Positions 6,246 to 15,260 are shown, counted from the first letter of the stretch. The stretch: DNA of 64,000 nucleotides from Pseudoflavonifractor_A sp022772585 (GCF_052065415.1 NZ_JBQHUB010000009.1:1-64000), one strand, 5' to 3'. The notes: generated by a model not told the origin, from the sequence alone. Numbers and translations are program-made.

Positions 6246-7778
6246 TCAGGCCCTGCGGCTGTTCCGGCTCAGTTTCACACAGGTCATGATGACGCCGAAG
6301 AGGAACCAGTAGATGAACATGTTCCGGGGGTAGAACCAGGTGTACTCGGCCACGCCGATGACCAGGATGCCGCAGAAGGCGCCCAGCGCGGCGGCCAGGA
6401 TATGCCGCACCTGACGGTCCATGGTCTGATAATAGGCCTTCACGCCGCTCTTGAGTCCATGGAGCAGCACCGCCAGATAGGAGATCAGGCCCAGGATGCC
6501 GGTCTCGCCCCACATCTGGAGATAGTTATTGTGGGTGTGAATGGGGAAGCTGCCGTCGAACATGGCGGGGTAAGCCCGGAAGGTCCGCTGCATTACGTCG
6601 GTGCCCAGGCCCACGCCCCGGTACCAGTAGTCCTTCATCAGGGTAGCCGAGGCGTCGTAGATGGCGAAGCGGTAGCTGGTGGAGGAATCCTTCATATTGC
6701 CGATGGTGAGGATGCGGTTATAGATGGTCTCAGGCAGGAAGGGGATGGCGCACACGCCGGCCACCGCCATCACGGGGATCAGGCGCCAGTTCTCCAGCGC
6801 GATGAACACCATCACCGCCAGCGCCAGGCCGATCCAGCCGGAGCGGGAGTAGGTAAAACCGATGGCTGCCACACAGGGGATGAGGGCCGCAGCCGACCAC
6901 AGCCTGCCGCGCCACCCCTTCGCCCCCAGGAAGAGGGCAAAGTCCAGGGGGATGAGCATCACCAGTAGCTCGGCAAAGTTATTGGGGTTGTCAAAGAAGG
7001 AATAGACCCGGCCGGGCATGCCGTAGTTGAGGGTCATATCCTGCTGGGAAGCCACCACCTCCACCCCTACGTAGCTCTGATAACAGCCGTAGAGGGCGGC
7101 CACCGTGATGCCGCACACCGCCAGCGCGATGACCAGGCGGAGCTGCTCCACCTTCTGCACCGAGCTCACCACCAGCAGCACCAGCAGGAAGGCCGTGGCG
7201 TGGAAGAGGAAGAACCGCAGGGACAGGCGGCTGGACAGGCTGGTGACAAAGGCGCCGCCGATGCACATCAGGTAAAAGACCATGTAGGGGCCCAGCAGTC
7301 CGGCCTCCAGCCGGAGCCTGGGCCGTGCGGCGCTGCCCAGGACGAAGAGAATGGTCAGCCCCACCGCGCCCATCAGGCCGTAGAGATTGTTCCACATACT
7401 GTGGGGCGCCACCAGCATGACCAGCAGGAAGAGCCCCAGGAACAGGAAGCTGGCTCCGCCCACGGCGGAGACCAGACGGAAGGCGATACTGCCGTCCCAG
7501 ATCCGTTTTCCCGCCCGGTAGAGCCATCTGGCCAGGGCGCAGGGCAGATTGAGCACCAGCGTGAAGAGGGTGCGGACCAGGCTGTCCGGCCAGCTTTTGA
7601 CCAGCCGTCCCTCCCGCCAGACGAACTGGCACAGGGCGCTGCCCTGGACCCACCGGACCACGGCCCGGCCCATCCGGTCCAGTGCCCGGCCCAGATTGCT
7701 CCCGCTCCAGGCGCCGGCGAGGACGCACCAGAGCCGCAGGAAGAAGCCTGCGAAGATACTGTTTTCCGCGATCGACAT
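6246..7778 (-). CDS. O-antigen ligase / polymerase family membrane protein
   Basis: A 510-aa polytopic membrane protein of the Wzy_C superfamily, which polymerises or transfers lipid-linked glycans on the outer face of the membrane. The N-terminal ~100 residues are amphipathic, followed by about ten membrane segments. The typical periplasmic loop near residues 370-430 contains SYRFAIYDASATLMKDYW and HTHNNYLQMWGETG, the family signature including its functional His. It starts 9 bp after the glycosyltransferase stop, so the two form one operon. The substrate is unknown; in this cell type it is more likely a capsule, teichoic or S-layer glycan than LPS. Confidence 0.85.
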   Translation of the reverse strand: MSIAENSIFAGFFLRLWCVLAGAWSGSNLGRALDRMGRAVVRWVQGSALCQFVWREGRLVKSWPDSLVRTLFTLVLNLPCALARWLYRAGKRIWDGSIAFRLVSAVGGASFLFLGLFLLVMLVAPHSMWNNLYGLMGAVGLTILFVLGSAARPRLRLEAGLLGPYMVFYLMCIGGAFVTSLSSRLSLRFFLFHATAFLLVLLVVSSVQKVEQLRLVIALAVCGITVAALYGCYQSYVGVEVVASQQDMTLNYGMPGRVYSFFDNPNNFAELLVMLIPLDFALFLGAKGWRGRLWSAAALIPCVAAIGFTYSRSGWIGLALAVMVFIALENWRLIPVMAVAGVCAIPFLPETIYNRILTIGNMKDSSTSYRFAIYDASATLMKDYWYRGVGLGTDVMQRTFRAYPAMFDGSFPIHTHNNYLQMWGETGILGLISYLAVLLHGLKSGVKAYYQTMDRQVRHILAAALGAFCGILVIGVAEYTWFYPRNMFIYWFLFGVIMTCVKLSRNSRRA

Positions 7779-7787
7779 GGGCCGCTC

Positions 7788-8891
7788 CTATCTGTTCATG
7801 GCCGCCTGATAGGCGGCGAAGGTCTTGTCCATCCACTTGTGGATCTCAAACTTCTCGTCGATGGTACGCAGAGCCCCCTGACGGCAAGACTCCAGCAGTT
7901 CCTTATCCTCCATCAGGCGCTTCATGGCGTCCGACATGGAGACCGGGTCGTCGTACTTCACCAGCAGTCCGCAGCCGGCCTCGTCGTTGACGATGTCCCG
8001 GTTGCCGCCCATGTCGGTGGCAATGACGGGCAGACCGGCGGCCATGGCCTCGATGATGAGGTAGGACAGGGCCTCGTGCTCCGAGGAGTTGACGTACAGG
8101 TCGGAGCCCTTGTAGAGGTTCTTGATGTCCTTGCGGAAGCCGATGAACTTCACGCAGTCCTCCAGGCCCAGTTCTTTGACCTGGGCCTTGGCCGGCTCCA
8201 GCAGGGGGCCGTCCCCCGCCAGCACCAGGGTGAAGGGCACGCCGGTGATGGTGGTCAGCCGCTTCACCGAGTCGATGAGGTACTTGTGTCCCTTGTCCCC
8301 GGCAAAGCGGGAGGCGCAGAGCATCACGAAACGGTCATCGCTCAGCCCCAGCTCCTGCCGCAGGGTGGATTCCGACCGGTCCCCCGCCCACACCGCCGGG
8401 TCCACCGAGTTGAAGATGACCTGGATGCGCTCGCCCGACCAGCCGTTCCGGATGAGCTGTTCCCTGCCCCGGTTGCACACGGCGATCATCTGGTCCTGCC
8501 GCTTGTCCATCCAGCGGTTGGAGAGCCGGGTCACCGCGTCGTTGGCCATGACGAAGTGGTTGGTATAGATTACCCGGATGTGGGGATTGTATTTCTTGGC
8601 CAGCAGGGCGGTATAGTGCTCCCGCAGGTAGTGGCAGTGGACCAGGTCGATGTCCCACTCCTTACAGAGGGCGGCCAGCTCCCTGGCAGCCCTGAAGTCG
8701 AAGCGGCGGCGCATCTCGATCCGGCGGCAGGGCACGCCCAGCGCCTCCAGCCGCTCCACCAGCAGTCCCCCCTCGTTGTAGGCAAAGTGGGCCTCCACCT
8801 TTGTGTGGTTCAGGTAGCGGACCAGCGTCTCCACATACCGCTCGGTGCCGGCTTTCCCGGCGAAATTCAGCAAATAGAGGACCTTCATCAT
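7788..8891 (-). CDS. Glycosyltransferase family 4 protein
   Basis: A 367-aa GT-B retaining glycosyltransferase, cytoplasmic or peripheral at the membrane. It shows the N-terminal acceptor-side glycine loop NFAGKAGTERYVETLV and the C-terminal donor-binding GT4 signature with the E-x7-E motif in SSEHEALSYLIIEAMAAGLP. The start is ATG 8891 with GGGAGG about 10 nt upstream; a second ATG follows immediately. It is the first gene of a two-gene operon with the Wzy-like protein, so it probably adds a sugar to the glycan that protein handles. The donor and acceptor cannot be read from the sequence. Confidence 0.88.
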   Translation of the reverse strand: MMKVLYLLNFAGKAGTERYVETLVRYLNHTKVEAHFAYNEGGLLVERLEALGVPCRRIEMRRRFDFRAARELAALCKEWDIDLVHCHYLREHYTALLAKKYNPHIRVIYTNHFVMANDAVTRLSNRWMDKRQDQMIAVCNRGREQLIRNGWSGERIQVIFNSVDPAVWAGDRSESTLRQELGLSDDRFVMLCASRFAGDKGHKYLIDSVKRLTTITGVPFTLVLAGDGPLLEPAKAQVKELGLEDCVKFIGFRKDIKNLYKGSDLYVNSSEHEALSYLIIEAMAAGLPVIATDMGGNRDIVNDEAGCGLLVKYDDPVSMSDAMKRLMEDKELLESCRQGALRTIDEKFEIHKWMDKTFAAYQAAMNR

Positions 8892-9030
8892 GGGAAGGAT
8901 GCCTCCCTTTCTCTCTTGTACTCAGGCACAGAGCCTTATTCTTTATTGTACCGTCAAAGCCCCGGTTTGTCCACTGTTTCTTCCTGTCCCGTCTGCCGGA
9001 AAAAGCGGGTGGCGCGTCCGCGTCCCCTGT

Positions 9031-9039
9031 GATACAATG
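9031..9039 (+). promoter_or_regulatory. Extended -10 element upstream of deoD
   Basis: TGATACAAT is an extended -10 (TG-n-TACAAT) about 40 bp before the deoD start, with no convincing -35. It is the best promoter candidate between the divergent glycosyltransferase and deoD. Confidence 0.45.
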
Positions 9040-9077
9040 GAGAAAACCGCTCAAATACCATTTAAGGAGGAATCTCT

Positions 9078-9788
9078 ATGCCCACTCCCCACATCGAAGC
9101 GCCCGAGGGCGCCTACGCCAAGACCGTCCTCATGCCCGGCGATCCCCTGCGGGCCAAATTCATCGCCGAGACCTTTCTCACCGATCCCGTTCAGGTCAAC
9201 GGCGTACGCGGCATGCTGGGCTACACCGGCGCATACAAGGGCGTGCCTGTGTCGGTCCAGGGCAGCGGCATGGGCTGCCCCTCCATGGGCATCTACTCCT
9301 ATGAGCTCTTCCACTTCTACGGCGTGGAGAACATCATCCGGGTGGGCACCACCGGCTCCATCCAGGAGGGGCTGTGCATCGGCGACCTGGTCATCGCCCT
9401 AGGGGCCTGCGGCAACTCCCACTTTGCCGGCCAGTACCAGCTCCCCGGCCTCTTCGCCCCCACCGCCTCCTTCCCGCTGGTAAAGACCGCCGAGGCCATC
9501 GCCGCTGAGCGGGGGCTGCGCTGCGCGGTGGGCAACGTGTGCAGCAACGACACCTTCTATGACGACATCTCCCCGGTGGAGGCCTGGCGCAAGATGGGTG
9601 TACTGGCCTTTGAGATGGAGTCCACCGCCCTGTACTGCAACGCCGCCCGGGCGGGGAAGAACGCCATGACCCTGCTCACCGTGTCTGACGAGCTGCTCAC
9701 CCACCGCGAGACCTCCTCCCAGGAGCGGCAGACCGCCTTCACCGCCATGATGGAGGTGGCGCTGGAGACCGCGGCCCGTCTGGCGTAA
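9078..9788 (+). CDS. deoD: Purine-nucleoside phosphorylase DeoD
   Basis: Hexameric cytoplasmic enzyme that cleaves purine (deoxy)ribonucleosides with phosphate into base and (deoxy)ribose-1-phosphate. The 236-aa length is typical of the bacterial high-molecular-mass PNP. It shows MPGDPLRAKFIAE (phosphate loop), GSGMGCPSMGIYSYELF, VGTTGSIQ and FEMESTALY (nucleoside binding), and the catalytic Asp in VSDELL. AAGGAGG precedes ATG 9078. It lies 12 bp upstream of the FAD oxidoreductase and is probably cotranscribed. It would process nucleosides imported by the Nup system at the other end of the window. Confidence 0.95.
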   Translation: MPTPHIEAPEGAYAKTVLMPGDPLRAKFIAETFLTDPVQVNGVRGMLGYTGAYKGVPVSVQGSGMGCPSMGIYSYELFHFYGVENIIRVGTTGSIQEGLCIGDLVIALGACGNSHFAGQYQLPGLFAPTASFPLVKTAEAIAAERGLRCAVGNVCSNDTFYDDISPVEAWRKMGVLAFEMESTALYCNAARAGKNAMTLLTVSDELLTHRETSSQERQTAFTAMMEVALETAARLA

Positions 9789-9800
9789 GGAAGTCCGCCC

Positions 9801-11420
9801 ATGATCCAGATTAACAGTCTTTCCCTGCCGGTGGGCGGTACGCCCGAGCAGCTCAAAAAGCGGGCGGCCCGGGTGCTGGGCGTTCCCCCGGGGGACATCG
9901 GTGAGCTGCGGCTGATCCGCCAGTCCATCGACGCCCGGAAGAAAAACGACGTCCACCTGGTCTGCTCGGTGCAGGTCAGCGTCCCCCGGGAGGACCGGGT
10001 GCTGGCCCGGTGCCGGTCCAGGCAGGTGTCAAAGGTGGAGCGGAAGCCCTACCGCTTCCCCCCGGTGCGCCGGGCCTCCTCCCTCCGCCCGGTGGTGGTG
10101 GGCATGGGCCCCGCCGGGCTCTTCGCCGCCCTCACGCTGGCCCGGAACGGCATCCCCGTCACCGTGCTGGAGCGGGGCCGGGATGTGGACGAGCGGGCGC
10201 AGGACGTGGAGCATTTCTGGCGCACCGGCGCCCTCTCCCGCACCTCCAATGTGCAGTTCGGCGAGGGGGGCGCAGGCACCTTCTCCGACGGGAAGCTCAC
10301 CACCGGCACCCATGACAGCCGCATCCCCGCCGTGCTGGACGCGCTGGTGGAGTTCGGCGCCCCCGCCGACGTGGCCTGGAGCCACAAGCCCCACATCGGC
10401 ACCGACATCCTCCGCCAGGTGGTGAAAAACCTCCGGCTGGAGCTCATCCGCCTGGGGTGCGACGTGCGCTTTGAGAACAGGCTCACCGCCATCCACACCC
10501 GAAAGGGCAGGGTCTGCGGTATTACCGTCATGACCGAGACCGGCCCCTATGAGCTGCCCTGCGACACGGTGATCCTGGCCCCCGGCCACTCGGCCCGGGA
10601 CACCTTCGCCATGCTCCGCGAGATGGGCCTGCCCATGGAACGGAAAAATTTTGCCATCGGCGTGCGTATTGAACACAAACAGGCCGACATCAGCGCCGCC
10701 CAGTTCGGCGATGTGTGGGACAAGCTGCCCCCGGCGGACTACAAGCTCTCCTGCCATCTGCCCTCGGGCCGCTCGGCCTACACCTTCTGCGTCTGTCCCG
10801 GCGGGCAGGTGGTGGCCGCCGCCTCGGACTACGGCCAGGTGGTCACCAACGGCATGAGCTGCCGCGCCCGGGACGGGGAGAACATCAACGGCGGCTTCCT
10901 GGTGGGCGTAGGGCCGGAGGATTTCCCGGGAGATGACCCGCTGGCCGGCGTGCGCTTTCAGGAGCAGTGGGAGCGGGCCGCCTGGGACTTGGGCACCGGC
11001 GGTCTTGCTCCGCTCTTTCAGGAGGAGACCCCCATCTTTCACGCCCCCTCCCAGACCGTGGGGGACTTTCTGGCGGGGCAGCCCTCCCAGGGGCCGGGGA
11101 AGGTGCTCCCCACCTACCGGCCCGGCGTCACCTGGACCGACCTCTCCCGCTGCCTGCCCGATTATGTGGCCGGCGCCCTGCGGGAGGCTCTCCCCCTCTT
11201 CGACCGCAAGGTAAGGGGCTTCGCCAGCCCCGACGCCGTCCTCACCGGCGTGGAGACCCGCTCCTCCTCCCCCGTGCGCATCCTGCGGGGGGAGGATCTG
11301 CAATCCACCGGCCTCCGGGGCCTCTACCCCTGCGGCGAGGGGGCGGGCTACGCCGGCGGCATCGTGTCTGCCGCCGTGGACGGGGTCCGGGTGGCCGAGG
11401 CGGTGGCCACGGCGGAGTAA
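9801..11420 (+). CDS. Uncharacterised FAD-dependent dehydrogenase (COG2509 type)
   Basis: A 539-aa flavoprotein with a ~90-residue N-terminal domain, then the dinucleotide-binding motif VVVGMGPAGLFAALTLARNG near residue 95 with the acidic end of the second strand (LERGRD). A conserved stretch FGEGGAGTFSDGKL follows, and the C-terminal FAD motif is YPCGEGAGYAGGIVSAAVDG. The architecture matches the COG2509 family, a widespread and uncharacterised relative of BaiN and geranylgeranyl-reductase flavoproteins. No substrate can be assigned. It follows deoD by 12 bp and ends at a terminator. Confidence 0.85.
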   Translation: MIQINSLSLPVGGTPEQLKKRAARVLGVPPGDIGELRLIRQSIDARKKNDVHLVCSVQVSVPREDRVLARCRSRQVSKVERKPYRFPPVRRASSLRPVVVGMGPAGLFAALTLARNGIPVTVLERGRDVDERAQDVEHFWRTGALSRTSNVQFGEGGAGTFSDGKLTTGTHDSRIPAVLDALVEFGAPADVAWSHKPHIGTDILRQVVKNLRLELIRLGCDVRFENRLTAIHTRKGRVCGITVMTETGPYELPCDTVILAPGHSARDTFAMLREMGLPMERKNFAIGVRIEHKQADISAAQFGDVWDKLPPADYKLSCHLPSGRSAYTFCVCPGGQVVAAASDYGQVVTNGMSCRARDGENINGGFLVGVGPEDFPGDDPLAGVRFQEQWERAAWDLGTGGLAPLFQEETPIFHAPSQTVGDFLAGQPSQGPGKVLPTYRPGVTWTDLSRCLPDYVAGALREALPLFDRKVRGFASPDAVLTGVETRSSSPVRILRGEDLQSTGLRGLYPCGEGAGYAGGIVSAAVDGVRVAEAVATAE

Positions 11421-11447
11421 GTTCCTTCCCCTCTTTCTCAACCAAAA

Positions 11448-11480
11448 ACGTCCGGAGCGCCAGTGGCGCTCCGGACGTTC
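11448..11480. terminator. Terminator between convergent FAD and malic enzyme genes
   Basis: A 14-bp perfect stem, ACGTCCGGAGCGCC with GGCGCTCCGGACGT, closes a 3-nt loop. T-rich tracts lie on both strands, which fits use by both converging genes. Confidence 0.8.
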
Positions 11481-11501
11481 TTATTCTGTTCCGGCTCCGG
11501 C

Positions 11502-12674
11502 TCAGATCCGGGCCACGCCGCTCTCCCGGGCGGCCTGGGCCACCGCGGCGGCCACCGCGTCCTTCACTCTGGGGTCGAAGGCGGCGGGCAGGATGTACTC
11601 GGCGCTGAGCTCCTCATCAGACACCAATCCGGCCAGGGCCCTGGCGGCGGCCACCTTCATGGCGTCGTTGATATCGCTGGCCCGCACGTCCAGCGCCCCC
11701 CGGAAGATGCCGGGGAAGGCCAGCACGTTGTTGACCTGGTTGGGATAGTCGCTGCGGCCGGTGGCCACCACGGCGGCGCCGCCGGCTCTGGCCTCGTCGG
11801 GGAATATCTCGGGGGTGGGGTTGGCGCAGGCGAAGATGATGGCGTCCTTTGCCATGGTCTGCACCATCTCCTTCGTCAGGGTGCCGGGGGCGGACACGCC
11901 GATGAACACATCGGCCCCACGGATGACCTCCGCCAGGGTCCCCTTCTCCCGGTGGGCGTTGGTGATCTTCGCCATCTCGGCCTTGATGGGGTTCAGGCCC
12001 TCCCGGCCCTCGTAGATGGCGCCAGCGCGGTCGGTCATGACCACGTTCTTCAGGCCCATGCTGATGAGCAGCCTGATGATGGCGATGCCGGCGGCCCCCG
12101 CGCCGGAGGTGACGATCTTCACGTCCTCGATCTTCTTGCCCACCAGCTTCAGGGCGTTGAGCAGTCCGGCCAGGGTGATGACGGCGGTGCCGTGCTGGTC
12201 GTCGTGGAAGATGGGGATGTCGCACTTCTCCTTCAGCTTCCGCTCGATCTCAAAGCAGCGGGGGGCGGAGATATCCTCCAGATTCACGCCGCCGAAGGAA
12301 CCGGCCATCAGGGCCACCGCGTTCACGATCTCGTCCACGTCGTGGCTGCGCACGCACAGGGGGATGGCATCCACGCCGCCGAAGGCCTTGAAGAGCACGC
12401 ACTTGCCCTCCATCACCGGCATGCCGGCCTCGGGGCCGATGTCGCCCAGGCCCAGCACGGCGGTACCGTCGGTGACCACGGCCACCGTGTTCCACCGGCG
12501 GGTCAGTTCATAGCTCTTGTTCACATCCTTCTGGATCTCCAGGCAGGGCTGGGCCACGCCGGGGGTATAGGCCAGAGAGAGGGCCTCCTTGCTGTCCACC
12601 GCCGCCCGGGGGGTGACCTCCAGCTTGCCCTTCCACTCATAGTGAAGACGAAGCGATTCCTTTGCGTAATCCAT
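11502..12674 (-). CDS. NAD(P)-dependent malic enzyme
   Basis: Oxidatively decarboxylates malate to pyruvate and CO2 in the cytoplasm, linking C4 acids to pyruvate and reducing power. The 390-aa protein is the short bacterial form without a phosphotransacetylase domain. Signatures are YTPGVAQPCLEI, VVTDGTAVLGLGDIGP, FHDDQHGTA and the Rossmann motif SGAGAAGIAI. The start is ATG 12674, chosen because AAGGAGG lies 8 nt upstream; the frame stays open for 45 more codons of low-quality sequence. It is monocistronic and divergent from the arsR operon. Cofactor preference cannot be settled by eye. Confidence 0.92.
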   Translation of the reverse strand: MDYAKESLRLHYEWKGKLEVTPRAAVDSKEALSLAYTPGVAQPCLEIQKDVNKSYELTRRWNTVAVVTDGTAVLGLGDIGPEAGMPVMEGKCVLFKAFGGVDAIPLCVRSHDVDEIVNAVALMAGSFGGVNLEDISAPRCFEIERKLKEKCDIPIFHDDQHGTAVITLAGLLNALKLVGKKIEDVKIVTSGAGAAGIAIIRLLISMGLKNVVMTDRAGAIYEGREGLNPIKAEMAKITNAHREKGTLAEVIRGADVFIGVSAPGTLTKEMVQTMAKDAIIFACANPTPEIFPDEARAGGAAVVATGRSDYPNQVNNVLAFPGIFRGALDVRASDINDAMKVAAARALAGLVSDEELSAEYILPAAFDPRVKDAVAAAVAQAARESGVARI

Positions 12675-12810
12675 GTTGATAGCCTCCTTGCTGTATGACG
12701 GGCTCTGATCGCCGCCGCGCCTGCTCCGCCGCAGCGCAGCGGGTGGTGCGGATATATTATAGCGGAGCTTTTCCTCTTTTTCCACTCTTTCCGCGCATCT
12801 GAAAAACAAT

Positions 12811-12839
12811 TTGACATTGGGGCTGTTTCGTGCTACTCT
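12811..12839 (+). promoter_or_regulatory. Promoter of the arsR-G3E-thioredoxin operon
   Basis: TTGACA (12811-12816), a 17-bp spacer and TACTCT (12834-12839). The start point would fall inside the palindrome at 12841-12860, so a repressor bound there would block transcription. Confidence 0.75.
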
Positions 12840-12840
12840 G

Positions 12841-12860
12841 ATATCGATTTTATTCGATAT
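12841..12860. promoter_or_regulatory. ArsR/SmtB-type operator
   Basis: ATATCGATTTTATTCGATAT is a perfect 7-bp inverted repeat (ATATCGA/TCGATAT) around a 6-bp centre, 11 bp before the arsR start. Its form and position match operators bound by ArsR/SmtB metal sensors, implying autoregulation. Confidence 0.75.
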
Positions 12861-12871
12861 GAGGTGATCCC

Positions 12872-13210
12872 ATGCCCTCCCCCTACCGGGAACAGGTCAG
12901 GGTCTTCCGGGCCTTCTGTGATGAGAACCGCCTGCAGATCCTCCAGCTCCTTCGCAGCGGCGAAAAATGCGCCTGCGTCCTGCTGGAGGACCTGCACATC
13001 AGCCAGTCCACCCTCTCCCACCACATGCAGATCCTCTGCGACTCCGGCATGGTGGAAGCCCGCCGGGAGGGCAAATGGACCCACTACTCCATCAGCGAGG
13101 CGGGCAGCCGCCGGGCGGCCCAGCTGCTGGTGGAACTGCTCAGTCCCACCGGCGGCCTCTCCTGCGCCTGCGGGACAGGCTGCGAAAATGACGAAAAGGA
13201 GCGTGTCTGA
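12872..13210 (+). CDS. ArsR-family metal-responsive transcriptional repressor
   Basis: A 112-aa winged-helix repressor. Residues 10-85 form the HTH core with the recognition helix ISQSTLSHHMQIL. The metal site is close to the classic alpha-3 form: C33 and C35 in EKCACVLLEDL just before the recognition helix. A C-terminal cluster C98, C100, C104 (CACGTGC) may add ligands, so thiophilic metals or arsenite are plausible inducers. ATG 12872 has GAGGTGAT upstream. Its stop is followed at once by the G3E GTPase ATG. No ArsB or ArsC is present, which leaves the physiological signal open. Confidence 0.88.
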   Translation: MPSPYREQVRVFRAFCDENRLQILQLLRSGEKCACVLLEDLHISQSTLSHHMQILCDSGMVEARREGKWTHYSISEAGSRRAAQLLVELLSPTGGLSCACGTGCENDEKERV

Positions 13211-14146
13211 ATGGACTCCAAACGCATCAAGCTCTATGTACTCACCGGCTTTCTGGGCGCGGGCAAGACCTCATTGCTGCTTCACCTGCTGGACGCCATG
13301 GAGGGCCGGAAGATCGGCATTATCCAGAACGAATTCGGCAAGCTGGGCATCGACGGGGACATTCTCCGCCGGGACGGCATCGCCATGACCGAGATCGGCC
13401 GGGGCTCTATCTTCTGCTCCTGCCTGAAGCTCACCTTTGTCCAGGCTTTGGCCGAGCTGAGTAAGCAGGATCTGGAATACGTGTTCGTGGAGAGCTCCGG
13501 CCTGGCCGATCCCTCCAATATCGAGGAGATCCTCGGCGCCGTGGCCGTTCTGGCCGGGGAGGTGTATGAGCTTCGCGGGGTGATCTGCCTGGTGGACGCC
13601 CTCCACTTCCCGGAGCAGCTCTCCGACGTGGAGACGGTGGACCGCCAGCTGGCCCACTGCCACCTGGCCGCGGTGAACAAGACCGACCTGGTAAGCCCCG
13701 ATCAGCTCCGGCAGGTACTGGAGGCCGTGGAGAAGGTCAATCCCGTCTGCGCGGTGGCGACCTGTGTGGACGGCGATATCGGCACCGCCTTTCTGGACCA
13801 GGACCTGATGGCCCGCCAATGGGCACCCTGTGAGGACTCCCTCAACCGGCCGGACAACAAGCCCAAGAGCATCTCCCTGTGGTTCCAGGGGGAGCTGCCC
13901 CGGCCCCGGCTGGACGCCTTCCTCGCTGCCGTGCTTCCCTCCTGCTACCGCATCAAGGGCTTCTTCCATCTGGAAGAGGGCTGGCGGCAGGTGGACGTGG
14001 TGGAGGAGCTGGTGGACTACCGGCCCTGTCCGCCCCATGAGGAGTCCCAGCTGGTCTTTCTCTCCAAGATCGGCCCCCAGGTCATCCGGGTGGTCGACCA
14101 GGCTTGGCGGGACACGGTGGGCCTTCCCATGAAACTGAAGAATTGA
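13211..14146 (+). CDS. G3E-family (CobW/P47K-type) GTPase metallochaperone
   Basis: A 311-aa SIMIBI-class GTPase. It shows Walker A GFLGAGKTS (residues 13-21), Walker B-like EYVFVESSGLADP and the base-specificity motif NKTD, and ends in a CobW C-terminal domain. The metal-binding CxCC loop of the family is reduced to C69-S-C71 in IFCSCLK. Family members load zinc, cobalt or nickel into client proteins using GTP. The gene begins directly after the arsR stop, so its output is metal-regulated by context. The metal and the client are unknown. Confidence 0.85.
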   Translation: MDSKRIKLYVLTGFLGAGKTSLLLHLLDAMEGRKIGIIQNEFGKLGIDGDILRRDGIAMTEIGRGSIFCSCLKLTFVQALAELSKQDLEYVFVESSGLADPSNIEEILGAVAVLAGEVYELRGVICLVDALHFPEQLSDVETVDRQLAHCHLAAVNKTDLVSPDQLRQVLEAVEKVNPVCAVATCVDGDIGTAFLDQDLMARQWAPCEDSLNRPDNKPKSISLWFQGELPRPRLDAFLAAVLPSCYRIKGFFHLEEGWRQVDVVEELVDYRPCPPHEESQLVFLSKIGPQVIRVVDQAWRDTVGLPMKLKN

Positions 14147-14155
14147 GGTGCATCC

Positions 14156-14398
14156 ATGGATATCAAAGTCATCGGCAGCGGCTGCCCGGATTGCAGCCGC
14201 CTTTATGAGAACACCTGCCGGGCCGTGGAGCGGCTGGGTCTGGAGGCCCGCGTGGAGAAGGTACAGGATCTGATGGATATCGTCCGCCTGGGCGTGATGA
14301 GCGCCCCCTCCCTGATGGTGGACGGCGTGCTGGTCCTCAGCGGCCGGGTGGCGGGCGTGGACCAGATCGCCGCCCTGCTCTCCGCCGCCCGGGACTGA
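14156..14398 (+). CDS. Small thioredoxin-like protein (CPDC active site)
   Basis: An 80-aa thioredoxin_3 family protein with a vicinal dithiol C10-P-D-C13 in GSGCPDCSRLYENT and the conserved cis-Pro region SAPSLMVDG. The fold is complete although short. Such proteins often sit beside ArsR repressors and permeases and are thought to handle thiols or metals. Here it is the third gene of the arsR-G3E operon, 9 bp after the GTPase, so reducing or delivering metal ligands is a reasonable inference. No partner permease is present. Confidence 0.82.
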   Translation: MDIKVIGSGCPDCSRLYENTCRAVERLGLEARVEKVQDLMDIVRLGVMSAPSLMVDGVLVLSGRVAGVDQIAALLSAARD

Positions 14399-14409
14399 AG
14401 GTGACCGCC

Positions 14410-15237
14410 ATGTCCGATATCATTGAGATCCGGGACCTGAACGCTCCCGGGCTGGAGGTCTTTACCCATCTGACCGAGGCCCAGCTCCGCAACCGTCTGG
14501 AGCCGGAGAAGGGCGTGTTCATCGCCGAGAGCCCCAAGGTCATCCAGCGTGCCCTGGACGCCGGATGCGTCCCCATTTCCCTGCTGATGGAGCGCCGGCA
14601 CATCGAAGGCCAGGCCCGGGAGATCATCGCCCGCTGCGGCGGCGTGCCCGTCTACACCGGGGACCGGGAGCTGCTCTCCACGCTCACCGGCTACCAGCTG
14701 ACCCGGGGCGTGCTGTGCGCCATGCGCCGTCCCCCGCAGCCCGGCATGGCGGAGCTGTGCGCCGGGGCCCGCCGGGTGGCCGTGCTGGAGGGCATCGTGG
14801 ACTCCACCAATCTGGGTGCCATCTTCCGCTCGGCGGCAGCTCTGGGAATGGACGCCGTACTGCTCACCCCCACCTGCTGCGACCCTCTGTGCCGCCGGGC
14901 GGTACGGGTGAGTATGGGCACGGTCTTCCAGGTGCCCTGGACCCGCATCGGCAGAGAGAGCGGCGACTGGCCCCACCCCGGTCTGGAGCAGCTGCAGGCC
15001 CTGGGCTTCCAGACCGCCGCCATGGCCCTGAACGACACCTCCGTCAGCATTGAGGACCCCCGCCTGGCCGGGACGGACAAGCTGGCCATCGTGCTGGGCA
15101 CCGAGGGGGACGGCCTCTCCCCCCACACCATTGCCGCCTGCGACTACACGGTGCGCATCCCCATGTCCCACCAGGTGGACTCCCTCAATGTGGCCGCCGC
15201 CAGCGCGGTTGCCTTCTGGCAGCTCCGGGTACGGTAG
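14410..15237 (+). CDS. TrmH/SpoU-family RNA 2'-O-methyltransferase
   Basis: A 275-aa SPOUT methyltransferase that uses SAM to methylate a ribose 2'-OH in tRNA or rRNA. The N-terminal ~100 residues form the RNA-binding substrate domain. The C-terminal knot carries motif 1 DSTNLGAIFRSAAALG, motif 2 IVLGTEGDGLS and motif 3 IPMSHQVDSLNVAAASAVA. ATG 14410 is preferred to GTG 14401 because GAAGGTGA lies just upstream. It is tightly linked to the thioredoxin gene and is probably the last gene of the operon. The RNA target is not identifiable from the sequence. Confidence 0.88.
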   Translation: MSDIIEIRDLNAPGLEVFTHLTEAQLRNRLEPEKGVFIAESPKVIQRALDAGCVPISLLMERRHIEGQAREIIARCGGVPVYTGDRELLSTLTGYQLTRGVLCAMRRPPQPGMAELCAGARRVAVLEGIVDSTNLGAIFRSAAALGMDAVLLTPTCCDPLCRRAVRVSMGTVFQVPWTRIGRESGDWPHPGLEQLQALGFQTAAMALNDTSVSIEDPRLAGTDKLAIVLGTEGDGLSPHTIAACDYTVRIPMSHQVDSLNVAAASAVAFWQLRVR

Positions 15238-15260
15238 CACCCGGCTTTTCCAGACATATC

